NCBI RefSeq assembly: GCF_040537815.1
Contig: NZ_JBEWSZ010000001.1
Coordinates: forward strand, 310,001-374,000
DNA: 64,000 nt
Source: Mesorhizobium shangrilense
Lineage (GTDB): Bacteria; Pseudomonadota; Alphaproteobacteria; Rhizobiales; Rhizobiaceae
Direction: 5' to 3'
A program made the translations under genes and the position numbers. A model generated the notes under the pieces. It was not told the origin of the DNA. It searched no databases and saw nothing but the letters and a program-made list of their open reading frames with translations. Below, in pieces: positions 43,122 through 51,337 of the stretch. The number at the start of each line of letters is the position of its first letter. The stretch's first letter is position 1.

Positions 43122-45128
43122 CTATTCGCCTTGTTCGTTAATCGAATCAACTGAGCCAAAGGATGGTTCTGATCCTGCTCGTAGGATTGACGATTTCAGT
43201 TGTGCAATCCTTTCGCCGATCTCTTCAGCTGTGACCTCGATTTGTAGTTTTTCCTGAACGAATTGCAGCCGACTTTCAGCGTCGCGGATCAGCTCTGCCC
43301 AAGATTTAACCCAAACCTTATGATTCGGCTTGTCTAGATACAGGCCTACCGGTCTATCCTTCTGGGTAATCCGCTCCTTAACCACCGGATCGTATTCACC
43401 GCTGACCAAGTAGAAGTTCCAAAATGTAGAAGTGCCTATGAAATCTGGTTGCGCGAGGATTGCGTTGACATAATCTTCGAGCTGGTCCAGTTCTTTCCTT
43501 CCAACGACCAGCAATGGCCGCTTAAGCTCTACAAGCATGAATTCTCTGTGCTGGCGGTCGGGGTGGGGAACGACCCGCCCCATAAATGAGTCTATGCGCC
43601 CCACCTTACCGTCAGGTTTTCGTGCCTTTGCGCTTTTTGCCCGCAGTAGAGATAGCTCTTGAGATACACGATGCATGATTTTGGTCAAACCGACTTCAGC
43701 CATCGTGAAGTGAAAGCTCTCTCCGAAGATCCACGTGTTGTCTCGGATAAGGACGTCCAGTTCTCCACGCTCTTTGATTGTGTGTCGATGTTTTGGCTCA
43801 AATACCATCTCACTGAGAACCTTCAATGCGACGACACGGTCAGCTATGAGGCTAGATGCTGAGATAATGTGCCCAAGCTCGGTTTTCTGAAGCAGGCTGG
43901 AAAATTCGTCTTGCCGTACTTTTGGCAAATTGAAGACAGCTCGTAGTATTCGTGAAACTGATTCTGGATTGTGACTGATCGCTTCTCGAAGCAGACCAAG
44001 GGTAATCTTCTTCAACGAATTGTCGGCTTTTTTGAAGTCGCGTGAGTAGGAAGACACTGCGTGGGTGGCGATATCAAAAACCTGCCGCTCACGCCTCTCG
44101 ACTTCATCGCGAGGGTCTCCCTCGTAAGGGTAAACGCCAGCATCGATCAGCTCCTGGATCAGTTCACCCGACTTTTCTGCCTGACGAGTTCTAAAATAGT
44201 CACCCACCGTATCCCGAATGTATTCCAATACTCTGGCGAAATCGGGATCCGTAAGTCCATCAACTTCCAAGAGGTTAGCGTCGGCAATTCCTTGAAAGAA
44301 CGGTGAGTACGCGTAAACTGAGAAATCGAATCCGGGCGCCGTGACATTGGCCGCCTGGGAGCCGAGAACAACACCCGTTTCGCTGCCAAAATAGATTTTG
44401 CGGCTCCCAGCTCTCGATTTCCATTCGATGACTCTGAGGGCTAAGTCTTTGACGGACCTCCCAGGGCAAACGATAGTCGTTCGCTCAAATTCGTGAGCCC
44501 TCTCAATAGTCGCGTTGGGATCTACAAGATGGCGATCGTAAACGATGCTGACACTAGGATACTGCAGGATATAGGGCGCAAAAATCGCCCCAAATTCTGA
44601 CCTTGCCTCTTCGCTGGTGAGCCAGTCGAAGGTATCTTTGAGGGGAGCGAGTTCGAGAACCGTGCCTCTTGCCGCGCCGTTTTTTGGTTTTGTTGACTCC
44701 GAGACAGAGCTTTTGTGGAGGTTGTCTGCATCAATGGCAATGGACAGAGAGAGAAGACCTCCTTCTTCTTCGTAGACGGAAGTCCAGTTTGCTTTTCGAG
44801 CCAACGAGTAGAATTTCAGTCGACCTTGACCTTCTTTCCCATGAACAACGCGAGAATTAAGCGCCGTGCGGCTTTTTTGAAGTTTCCACGAGTCTCCAAG
44901 GCTTTCAAAATCATGTTCTGCCCGCGATTTGCTGATTCCAGTCCCATTGTCTCGGATCAGGATCGAATGAAGTCCGCCTAATGAGTTTCGAGAGAATTCT
45001 ACGGAGACCGCATCTGCATCGGCGTCGAGCGCATTCCAAACAAATTCTGCCAATGCTTTGACATAGTCTCGCGTACTTGCGACTTTCGCAAGATGATCGT
45101 GTTTTGCTTTCAATGTTAGTTCAGCCAT
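43122..45128 (-). CDS. GHKL ATPase fused to a Shedu-like PD-(D/E)xK nuclease domain
   Basis: This protein has 668 residues, with AGGAGG six bases before the ATG. The N-terminal part is a Hsp90/MutL/MORC-type ATPase: ALAEFVWNALDADADAV (Asn32 N-box), LIRDNGTGISK (Asp60) and HGKEGQGRLKFYSLA (97-103, ATP lid). The middle (about 190-440) is an unrecognised, largely helical region. The C-terminal part (455-600) begins ELDVLIRDNTWIFGE and has RIDSFMGR (Asp513), FMLVELKRP (Glu534, Lys536) and LDQLEDYV (Gln549). This D-x(n)-E-x-K pattern with the LxxNxWxxG-like entry is what Shedu (DUF4263) nucleases show. It is less GC-rich than its surroundings. I infer a defence role; the activity is not shown. Confidence 0.8.
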   Translation of the reverse strand: MAELTLKAKHDHLAKVASTRDYVKALAEFVWNALDADADAVSVEFSRNSLGGLHSILIRDNGTGISKSRAEHDFESLGDSWKLQKSRTALNSRVVHGKEGQGRLKFYSLARKANWTSVYEEEGGLLSLSIAIDADNLHKSSVSESTKPKNGAARGTVLELAPLKDTFDWLTSEEARSEFGAIFAPYILQYPSVSIVYDRHLVDPNATIERAHEFERTTIVCPGRSVKDLALRVIEWKSRAGSRKIYFGSETGVVLGSQAANVTAPGFDFSVYAYSPFFQGIADANLLEVDGLTDPDFARVLEYIRDTVGDYFRTRQAEKSGELIQELIDAGVYPYEGDPRDEVERRERQVFDIATHAVSSYSRDFKKADNSLKKITLGLLREAISHNPESVSRILRAVFNLPKVRQDEFSSLLQKTELGHIISASSLIADRVVALKVLSEMVFEPKHRHTIKERGELDVLIRDNTWIFGESFHFTMAEVGLTKIMHRVSQELSLLRAKSAKARKPDGKVGRIDSFMGRVVPHPDRQHREFMLVELKRPLLVVGRKELDQLEDYVNAILAQPDFIGTSTFWNFYLVSGEYDPVVKERITQKDRPVGLYLDKPNHKVWVKSWAELIRDAESRLQFVQEKLQIEVTAEEIGERIAQLKSSILRAGSEPSFGSVDSINEQGE

Positions 45129-45316
45129 ATTGCCCCTCCTACCTCAATCTAGCAGGTCATAGACGGGGACAGAAGTGGTATAAATTAGCTCACACATGCT
45201 CACTCTCGCCACTCGAAGAATGGGAAGGTTTGTACTTGAGTCTTCGCCTGATTTAGCGCGAGCCTACCGGCCCACGTCGCGCCACACCCTCCCACGCAAA
45301 ATCCCCCACACCCCAA
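45129..45316. other. Intergenic region between GHKL-nuclease and ABC importer
   Basis: There is no gene here. The plus strand at 45286-45335 is strikingly C-rich. Read on the minus strand it gives five or more G-runs (G7, G4, G5, G3, G3) with short loops, a G-quadruplex-type pattern next to the promoter at 45317. Confidence 0.5.
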
Positions 45317-45345
45317 TTGACACCCCCCCAACTCCGCTCTATCAA
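45317..45345 (+). promoter_or_regulatory. Sigma-70-type promoter of the ABC importer operon
   Basis: TTGACA (45317-45322), a 17-bp spacer and TATCAA (45340-45345) form a good vegetative promoter 47 bp before the permease start at 45392. Confidence 0.6.
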
Positions 45346-45391
45346 GTTGTACACCTAACCCTACAATACCAACACTCGGGAACAAACTTTG

Positions 45392-46333
45392 ATGACACTC
45401 CAACGTGCCTCCGGCGCGGTGCGCGTCGATGTCGGGGCGCTCAGCCAGCGCAGCTACAGGATCGTGCGGCTGAAGCATGTCGGGCGCTGGGTTGGCGCGC
45501 TGGTAGTGGTCGCGGCACTTGCGCTCTTGGTGCAGGCTTTCGCGCATGGGCAGATCCACTGGGCGACGGTGGGCGAGTTCCTGACGGCCGGCGTCATCGT
45601 GCGCGGCTTTGGCAACACGCTGCTCATCTCGTTCTTCGCCATGATCATCGGCGTGTCGCTGGGCACGCTGTTTGCCATCATGCGGCTGTCGGCCAATCCG
45701 GTCACCCGCTTCGTCGCCTGGCTCTATGTCTGGGTGTTCCGGGGCACGCCGGTGATGCTGCAGCTGTTGATCTGGTTCAACATCGCGCTGGTGTTTCCGC
45801 GGCTGGTCATTCCCGGCCTCTACGAGGCGCGCATGGTCGATGTCGTCACGCCGTTCGTCGCCGCACTGCTGGGGCTCGGCATCAATGAGGGCGCCTACAT
45901 GACCGAGGTGGTGCGCGGCGGCATCTCGTCGGTCGACCACGGCCAGACGGAAGCCGCCAAGACGCTGGGCATGTCGCGCTTCCAGACGCTGCGGCGCATC
46001 ATCTTGCCGCAGGCCATGCGGCTGATCATCCCGGTGATGGGCAATTCGGCCATCGGCATGCTGAAATTCTCCTCGCTCGCCGCCGCCATCTCGATGGGCG
46101 AGATGCTGAACGCCGCGCAGCAGATCTATTTCATCAACGGCGCGGTCATCGAGCTGCTGTTCGTCTGCGGCATCTGGTACCTCGCCGGCACCACCGTGCT
46201 CAGCATCGTCCAGTACTATATCGAGCAGCATTTTGGGCGCGGCGTGGCCGGCGCGCCGGCGAAATTCTCCTTCCGAATGCCGTTCAGGAACAACACGCCC
46301 CTGTCGGGCGGCGTCGAGGAGTCCAAGGCATGA
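45392..46333 (+). CDS. Polar amino-acid-type ABC transporter permease
   Basis: This is a 313-residue inner-membrane protein of the HisM/GlnP family. The family region ITVRGFGNTL-like (VIVRGFGNTLLISFFAM), YVWVFRGTPVMLQLLIWF and the EAA loop EAAKTLGMSRFQTLRRIILPQAM are present. Only one permease gene is found, so it should work as a homodimer. ATG 45392 is used, and no strong ribosome site is seen. The end overlaps the ATPase start by 4 bp. Confidence 0.92.
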   Translation: MTLQRASGAVRVDVGALSQRSYRIVRLKHVGRWVGALVVVAALALLVQAFAHGQIHWATVGEFLTAGVIVRGFGNTLLISFFAMIIGVSLGTLFAIMRLSANPVTRFVAWLYVWVFRGTPVMLQLLIWFNIALVFPRLVIPGLYEARMVDVVTPFVAALLGLGINEGAYMTEVVRGGISSVDHGQTEAAKTLGMSRFQTLRRIILPQAMRLIIPVMGNSAIGMLKFSSLAAAISMGEMLNAAQQIYFINGAVIELLFVCGIWYLAGTTVLSIVQYYIEQHFGRGVAGAPAKFSFRMPFRNNTPLSGGVEESKA

Positions 46334-47094
46334 CCACCATCGTCAAGGCCATCAACATCCACAAGAAGTACGGCGCGCACCAGGTGCTGCGCGGCGTCGA
46401 CTTCGAGGTCGCCAATGGCGAGGTGCTGTGCATCCTCGGCCCTTCCGGCGGCGGCAAGAGCACGCTTCTGCGCTGCATCAACCATCTGGAAGACCTCGAC
46501 GACGGCGTCGTCTGGGTCGATGGCGAGATCATCGGCTACGAGCTCAAGGGCAACACACTGCACGAACTGCCGCCGCGCCGGCTGCGCTTGCAGCAGCGCG
46601 AGATCGGCATGGTGTTCCAGCACTTCAACCTGTTTCCGCACATGACGGCGCTGGAAAACGTCATCGAAGGGCCGGTCACCGTGCGCAAGGAGCCGAAGGC
46701 GCAGGCCGAGGCGCGGGGGCGGGAGCTTTTGGCCTCCGTCGGGCTCGCCGACCATTGCGGCGCCTATCCGGCGCAGCTTTCGGGCGGCCAGAAGCAGCGC
46801 GTGGCGATCGCGCGGTCGCTGGCCATGAAGCCCAAGATCATGCTGTTCGACGAGCCGACCTCGGCGCTCGACCCCGAGCTGGTCGGCGAGGTGCTGGATG
46901 TGATGCGCCAGCTTGCCGCCACCGGCACGACGATGATCGTCGTCACCCACGAGATAGCCTTTGCCCGCGATGTCGCCGACCGCGTCGCGATCATGGTCGA
47001 CGGCGAAATCCGCGAAATGGGCCCGCCGGCCGAAGTGCTGGCGAACCCCAAGGACGCAAGGGTGCGCAGCTTCCTCAGCCGCGTGCTCGCCTGA
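46330..47094 (+). CDS. Polar amino-acid-type ABC transporter ATP-binding protein
   Basis: This is a 254-residue ABC ATPase: Walker A GPSGGGKSTLLRC, Q-loop MVFQHFNLFPHMTALEN, signature LSGGQKQRVAIARSLA, Walker B KIMLFDEPTSALDPELV and H-loop VVTHEIAFARDVADRV. It pairs with the overlapping permease gene and the binding protein 39 bp downstream. Confidence 0.94.
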   Translation: MTTIVKAINIHKKYGAHQVLRGVDFEVANGEVLCILGPSGGGKSTLLRCINHLEDLDDGVVWVDGEIIGYELKGNTLHELPPRRLRLQQREIGMVFQHFNLFPHMTALENVIEGPVTVRKEPKAQAEARGRELLASVGLADHCGAYPAQLSGGQKQRVAIARSLAMKPKIMLFDEPTSALDPELVGEVLDVMRQLAATGTTMIVVTHEIAFARDVADRVAIMVDGEIREMGPPAEVLANPKDARVRSFLSRVLA

Positions 47095-47133
47095 CTTTTC
47101 TAGCAACATCTTCAACACAGCAAGGAGCCTGAA

Positions 47134-48000
47134 ATGACGACTTCCACCGCCGCGACCATCTCGCGGATCCTCGCCGGCGCCATGGTTTCGCTCAGCGTAC
47201 TGGCATCGGCCGCCCACGCCGGCACCGACGACAAGCTGCGCGCCATGCTGCCGGCCAAGGTGCGCGACAGCGGCGCCTTGAACATCGCCATCAGCCTTGC
47301 CTATCCGCCGATGGAATATTCCAACGCCGGCTCCACCGACCTCAAGGGCGCCGACATCGACATGGCCAAGGAAGTCGCCGACCGTCTCGGGCTGAAGGTG
47401 AATTTCCAGAATGTCGAGTTTCCGCAGCTGATCACCTCGGTGACCACCGGCCGCGCCGACATGATCTGGACCGCGTTCTCCGATCTCACCGCGCGCCAGA
47501 CGCAGCTCGATTTCATCGACTATTTCCAGACCGGCAACCAGCTCTATTCGATGGTGAAGAACCAGGACACCATCAAGTCGGTGAAGGATCTGTGCGGCAA
47601 GTCCGTCGCGGTGGCCACCGGCACCAGCTGGGTGGGCACGGTCGAGCAACTGGGCAAGGCAACCTGCACCGAAGGCGCGCCGCTAACGGTGCTGCAACTG
47701 CCGACCGAGGCCGAGCACATCCTGCAGATGAAGCAGGACCGCGCGCAGGCCTCCATCATGGGCTTCGAGGGCGTCCTCGAACTGCAGCAGCAGAAGCCGG
47801 GCGAGTTCTACACGATCGGCGACCTGCTCGAGCCCGGCCATTACGGCATTGCTTTTGCCAAGGATTCTGGTGATTTGCGTGGGGCGGTCAAGGCAACGTT
47901 GGAGGCCATGAAGGCAGACGGCAGCTATGTCGCGATCCTCGACCGCTATGGCTTGAAAAACGCCGCCGTGCCGGAATTCACCGTCAACGCCGGCAGGTAA
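47134..48000 (+). CDS. Family 3 extracellular solute-binding protein
   Basis: This is a 288-residue periplasmic protein with AAGGAG before the ATG. The signal peptide is ILAGAMVSLSVLASAAHA. The mature domain has LNIAISLAYPPMEYSNAGSTDLKGADIDMAKEVADRLGLKV and ADMIWTAFSDLTARQTQLDFIDYF, typical of amino-acid/opine/ectoine-type binding proteins. The usual R (in SGLSxTPER) at the ligand-binding SD-x-TARQ segment is kept as Arg. The ligand is not predictable. Its catabolic neighbours suggest a nitrogen-containing or sugar-linked compound. Confidence 0.92.
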   Translation: MTTSTAATISRILAGAMVSLSVLASAAHAGTDDKLRAMLPAKVRDSGALNIAISLAYPPMEYSNAGSTDLKGADIDMAKEVADRLGLKVNFQNVEFPQLITSVTTGRADMIWTAFSDLTARQTQLDFIDYFQTGNQLYSMVKNQDTIKSVKDLCGKSVAVATGTSWVGTVEQLGKATCTEGAPLTVLQLPTEAEHILQMKQDRAQASIMGFEGVLELQQQKPGEFYTIGDLLEPGHYGIAFAKDSGDLRGAVKATLEAMKADGSYVAILDRYGLKNAAVPEFTVNAGR

Positions 48001-48010
48001 GGGGCGCCTG

Positions 48011-48778
48011 ATGGCTGACACGATCGTTCTTGATCCGCACGCACCGGTTCCGCTGTACACGCAGCTTTACCGCATCCTGCGGCTGCGGATCCTCGAAGGG
48101 CAGTACGCGGAAGGGGATGCCATCCCCTCCGAGAACGTGCTGCGCGACGAGCACGGCATCACCAGAAGCACGGTCCGCAAGGCCATCGCGCTGCTGGTGA
48201 ATGAAGGGCTGGTGCGCCAGTTTCGCGGCAAGGGAACGATCGTCAGCTATGCGCCGATCAACAACAGCGTCTGGAACTTTGGCGGCTTCACCGACTATTC
48301 GCGGGCGCGTGGCCAACGCCCCGTCACCTCGCTGCTGGAGCAGGCAACGGAAGACGGGGCGAACGGGCGGGTGTTGAAGCTGGTGCGCGCGCGCGGCATC
48401 GCGGTGGAGGATGTCACACTGTTCCTCAACCTCGACACGTCCTGGCTGTCGCTGAAGCGCTATCCCGGTCTCGATGGTTTCGACTTCGAGAAGATGTCGC
48501 TCTACCAGGTGCTGCGCGACCACTATGGCGTCTCGCCGGCGCGCTCGGAACTGACGCTTTCGGTGGTGGCGCCCTCGGCGCTCATCGCACGAGTCTTCGG
48601 CGACGGGCACAATGTGCCGGGATTCCTGTGCGCCACCGGCGACGTGTTCTCCAGCAGCGACGAACTGGTTGAAAGAACCTCCGTCATCTACTCGCCGACG
48701 CTGGAAATGCGCGTCGGGACCTCGTGGAGTGCCGGCAACTCGGGGAGTGCCGGCAACGGCCAGCCGCCGGGCGCCTGA
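48011..48778 (+). CDS. GntR-family regulator (HutC/UTRA subfamily)
   Basis: This is a 255-residue regulator starting 10 bp after the binding-protein stop. The N-terminal winged helix is PLYTQLYRILRLRILEGQYAEGDAIPSENVLRDEHGITRSTVRKAIALLVNEGLVRQFRGKGTIV. The C-terminal UTRA domain (about 95-240) has LRARGIAVEDVTLFLN-like and LYQVLRDHYGV blocks for effector binding. It probably controls the transporter and the downstream catabolic genes in response to their substrate. A strong hairpin follows it. Confidence 0.93.
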   Translation: MADTIVLDPHAPVPLYTQLYRILRLRILEGQYAEGDAIPSENVLRDEHGITRSTVRKAIALLVNEGLVRQFRGKGTIVSYAPINNSVWNFGGFTDYSRARGQRPVTSLLEQATEDGANGRVLKLVRARGIAVEDVTLFLNLDTSWLSLKRYPGLDGFDFEKMSLYQVLRDHYGVSPARSELTLSVVAPSALIARVFGDGHNVPGFLCATGDVFSSSDELVERTSVIYSPTLEMRVGTSWSAGNSGSAGNGQPPGA

Positions 48779-48782
48779 CAAT

Positions 48783-48826
48783 TTTGGGCGCGCCGCTGCC
48801 AGACAGAGTCAGGTGGCGCGCCCAAA
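48783..48826 (+). terminator. Strong hairpin inside the transport/catabolism cluster
   Basis: TTTGGGCGCGCC (48783-48794) and GGCGCGCCCAAA (48815-48826) pair perfectly over 12 bp and are followed by CCCTTGTTTT. This looks like a Rho-independent terminator after the GntR gene, separating the importer half from the catabolic half. Confidence 0.75.
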
Positions 48827-48930
48827 CCCTTGTTTTCGTATGCATCATCATGCCCGGCTGGTCAGGATTTGGGGGGAGGCCGTCCGTAGGGCATCGACAG
48901 AAATTCATCTTACCTAGATTGGAAATTCCC

Positions 48931-49701
48931 TTGGACTCCCGCTTCGAACAGACCTTCGCCACGCCAAAACCCATTCTCGGCATGCTGCACCTGACCGGCG
49001 AAACGCCGGCCGAGCGGCTCGACATCGCGCGGCGCGAAACCGAGATCCTGCTGGCCAACGGCGTCGACGGTGTCATTGTCGAGAACTATTTTGGCGACAA
49101 GGACGATGTCCGCCATGTGCTGGAATGGCTGGAAGAGAGAAAGCCCGACGCGCTGGTCGGCCTCAACGTGCTGCGCGACCATCATTTGGCGTTCGAGCTC
49201 GCCCGCCAGTTCCGCGTCGACTTCATCCAGATGGATTCGGTTGCCGGCCATCTGCGCCCCGAGGAGGACGCGGATTTCGCCGCCGAACTGGCGGCGCTTC
49301 GGGAAGGCGTGACGTCCCTGCTGCTGGGCGGCGTGCGCTTCAAGTACCAGCCGGTCAATTCCGGCCGCAGCGAAGCGGAAGATCTGCGACTGGGCATGCA
49401 GCGTTGCGATGCCTTCGTCGTCACCAGCGACGCCACCGGCCAGGAGACCGATCTCGACAAGGTCCGGCGGTTTCGCACACTGACCGGCGGCGGCTTCCCG
49501 CTGCTGATCGGCGCGGGGTTGACCGCCGCCAATGCGCCCGAACAGCTGGCGCTCGCCGATGGCGCCATTGTCGGCAGCTTCTTCAAGGACAGCTATGTCG
49601 ACACCGGCATTGTCGACGAGGCGCATGTGCGCGAGTTGATGGGCGTCGTCGCTGGTATCCGACACCAGCCGGTGGCGGCGAGAGCGGGAGCCGCGGAATG
49701 A
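48931..49701 (+). CDS. BtpA/SgcQ-family TIM-barrel protein
   Basis: This protein has about 256 residues. The frame has no ATG at the start of the domain. A TTG at 48931 (LDSRFEQTF) is the likely start, with TTG 48919 as an alternative. Core blocks are PILGMLHLTGETPAERLDIARRE, DGVIVENYFGDKDDV, GLNVLRDHHLAFELA and FPLLIGAGLTAANAPEQLALADGAIVGSFFKDS. BtpA is linked to photosystem I in cyanobacteria and SgcQ to a sugar operon. The enzyme activity is unknown, and a phosphosugar aldolase-like role is plausible given the PfkB kinase in the same unit. The end overlaps the next gene by 4 bp. Confidence 0.85.
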   Translation: MDSRFEQTFATPKPILGMLHLTGETPAERLDIARRETEILLANGVDGVIVENYFGDKDDVRHVLEWLEERKPDALVGLNVLRDHHLAFELARQFRVDFIQMDSVAGHLRPEEDADFAAELAALREGVTSLLLGGVRFKYQPVNSGRSEAEDLRLGMQRCDAFVVTSDATGQETDLDKVRRFRTLTGGGFPLLIGAGLTAANAPEQLALADGAIVGSFFKDSYVDTGIVDEAHVRELMGVVAGIRHQPVAARAGAAE

Positions 49702-50213
49702 CCATCAGCATCAGCGCTGTTCCGGTTCGCGAAGCGGATTTCTCCGCCTACGGAACCGTCCATTCGATGGCGACGCCCGGCGCGCCGGAAAGCGAGGCAA
49801 GGCTGGTGCGCTCGTCGGGCCTCGGCTGGACGGATGTCTATACGGCGGCACCCCTGCTCGGCACCAATGGCAGCCTCGGCTTCACGCTGGGCGAGGGCGG
49901 GCCGTTCGACACGGTTAAAATGGAGCGCCATCCAGAGACCCAGGAAGCGCTGTTCTGCGCGGCAAAGCCGATCGTGCTGGCGGTGGCAGCGCCGACGGAT
50001 GCGGCGCGGCCGAAGGCCGGGGATATCCGCGCCTTCATCATCGAGCCAGGCACGGTCGTGGTCATGCACAAGGGCACCTGGCACGATGCCTGCCGGGGCA
50101 TTGACGAGCCGACGCATTACTACTGGATGGCAACCTGCGGCTTCGGCTCGGTCTGGGTCGATGTCGAGGGCGGGCCGGTGCATGTGACGGCGGCGGGATA
50201 CTCGCATGGCTGA
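49698..50213 (+). CDS. Ureidoglycolate lyase-like (AllA-type) protein
   Basis: This is a 171-residue beta-rich protein with a 4-bp start overlap with BtpA/SgcQ. It follows the AllA layout: TLGEGGPFDTVKMERHPETQEALFCAAKPIVLAVA, then IRAFIIEPGTVVVMHKGTWHDACRGIDEPTHYYW. The two expected motifs around ERHPETQ and GTWH are present. AllA converts ureidoglycolate to glyoxylate and urea. Here the neighbours are not purine-degradation genes, so the substrate may be a related hydroxyacid or sugar-acid. Confidence in the fold is good and in the reaction low. Confidence 0.78.
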   Translation: MTISISAVPVREADFSAYGTVHSMATPGAPESEARLVRSSGLGWTDVYTAAPLLGTNGSLGFTLGEGGPFDTVKMERHPETQEALFCAAKPIVLAVAAPTDAARPKAGDIRAFIIEPGTVVVMHKGTWHDACRGIDEPTHYYWMATCGFGSVWVDVEGGPVHVTAAGYSHG

Positions 50214-51147
50214 GGCGCACACCGCCTTCTTCATCGGCGACGTCGCGCTCGATGACTATTTCACCGCCGAGCGCTGGCCCGGCATCGCCGACAAGGCCTA
50301 TGTGCGGGAGGTGAAAAGCTATGTCGGTGGCATGATCGCCAATGCGGCGAGCGTGCATGCCGGGCTTGGCGGGCGCACGGAATTCATCTCGCTGCTCAAC
50401 GACAGCCCGTTGTCGGCGCGACTGTGCGCGGCGATGGAAGAGCTCGGCGTGTCGACGCGCCACATGCTGCGCGATCCCTCGCTGGCGGATTCGCGCAACC
50501 TCATCTTCCTCACCGGCGGCGAGCACGTCGTTCTCATCATCGAGATGGGCGACCAGCCGATGCATCTGACTGACGAGGCGCTGGCCGCGCTGCGCACGCC
50601 CGGCCATCTCTATATGAGCCTTGGCCGCACGAAGCGGCTGCGGGCCGAGGGGTTGCAGGGCAGGGAACTGCTGGCGGATTTGCGCCGCCATGGCCGCAGA
50701 CTGATCCTCGATCTCGACGTCGACGGTTTTGCCGACGGCGATCTCGATTATCTGCATGGCGCGGAGGTGCTGATCATGAACCAGATCGGCTTCGGCCACG
50801 CCTTCGGCGACATCGACCTTGCCGGCATCAATGCGTGGATGCGGCAGAACGAGGTCGGCACGGTGATCCGCACGCTGGCCGCCGCCGGCGCGGAAGCGTT
50901 CGACGGGGAAGGCCGCATCGCGGTCCGGGGATACACGGTTCCCGTCGTCGACGTGACCGGCGCCGGCGACACGTTTGGCGGCGCGCTGACCTATGCGCTG
51001 GGTGAAAATCTCGGCCTGTCCGAGGCGCTGGAACTGGCCATCGCGGCGGCGTCTCGCGCGGTCACCATCGAAGGGCCGCAGGGCGGCGTCGCTTCGCTGG
51101 AAACGATCGAAAAGTTCCGCACGGAATTTGCCGGGCGCAGAAGCTAG
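50206..51147 (+). CDS. PfkB-family carbohydrate kinase
   Basis: This is a 313-residue ribokinase-fold enzyme overlapping the AllA-like gene by 8 bp. KSYVGGMIANAASVHAGLGG is the PfkB signature 1 region, LILDLDVDGFADGD and LIMNQIGFGH lie in the middle, and DVTGAGDTFGGALTYALGE is signature 2 with the catalytic Asp. It should phosphorylate a sugar or sugar-acid, priming it for the BtpA-like protein. It is the last gene of the cluster. Confidence 0.93.
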   Translation: MAEAHTAFFIGDVALDDYFTAERWPGIADKAYVREVKSYVGGMIANAASVHAGLGGRTEFISLLNDSPLSARLCAAMEELGVSTRHMLRDPSLADSRNLIFLTGGEHVVLIIEMGDQPMHLTDEALAALRTPGHLYMSLGRTKRLRAEGLQGRELLADLRRHGRRLILDLDVDGFADGDLDYLHGAEVLIMNQIGFGHAFGDIDLAGINAWMRQNEVGTVIRTLAAAGAEAFDGEGRIAVRGYTVPVVDVTGAGDTFGGALTYALGENLGLSEALELAIAAASRAVTIEGPQGGVASLETIEKFRTEFAGRRS

Positions 51148-51204
51148 GAATTGGCGTGGGGCGTGGTGGCTGGCATCGATGGTGCCTGCCACCGCGCCGG
51201 CTAT

Positions 51205-51228
51205 CGTTATATCCACGAAAATATAACT
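51205..51228 (+). promoter_or_regulatory. ModE-box-like dyad before the ModA-like gene
   Basis: CGTTATAT (51205-51212), 8 bp, ATATAACT (51221-51228). The inner arms GTTATAT/ATATAAC are a perfect 7-bp inverted repeat. The arrangement CGnTATAT-N8-AnATAnnG is that of the ModE (Mo-box) operator. A second, weaker site with the same spacing lies at 52302-52325. Confidence 0.55.
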
Positions 51229-51337
51229 TGACTCCGTCCATGCGCATAAGCTGGAAAGCGGGTGCCCGCGAGGGTTCGGCCGACGCCGAGATGGTGGGGC
51301 CCGCCAGCGGCCGCACGTACAGTGCCGTGGATCGCCA

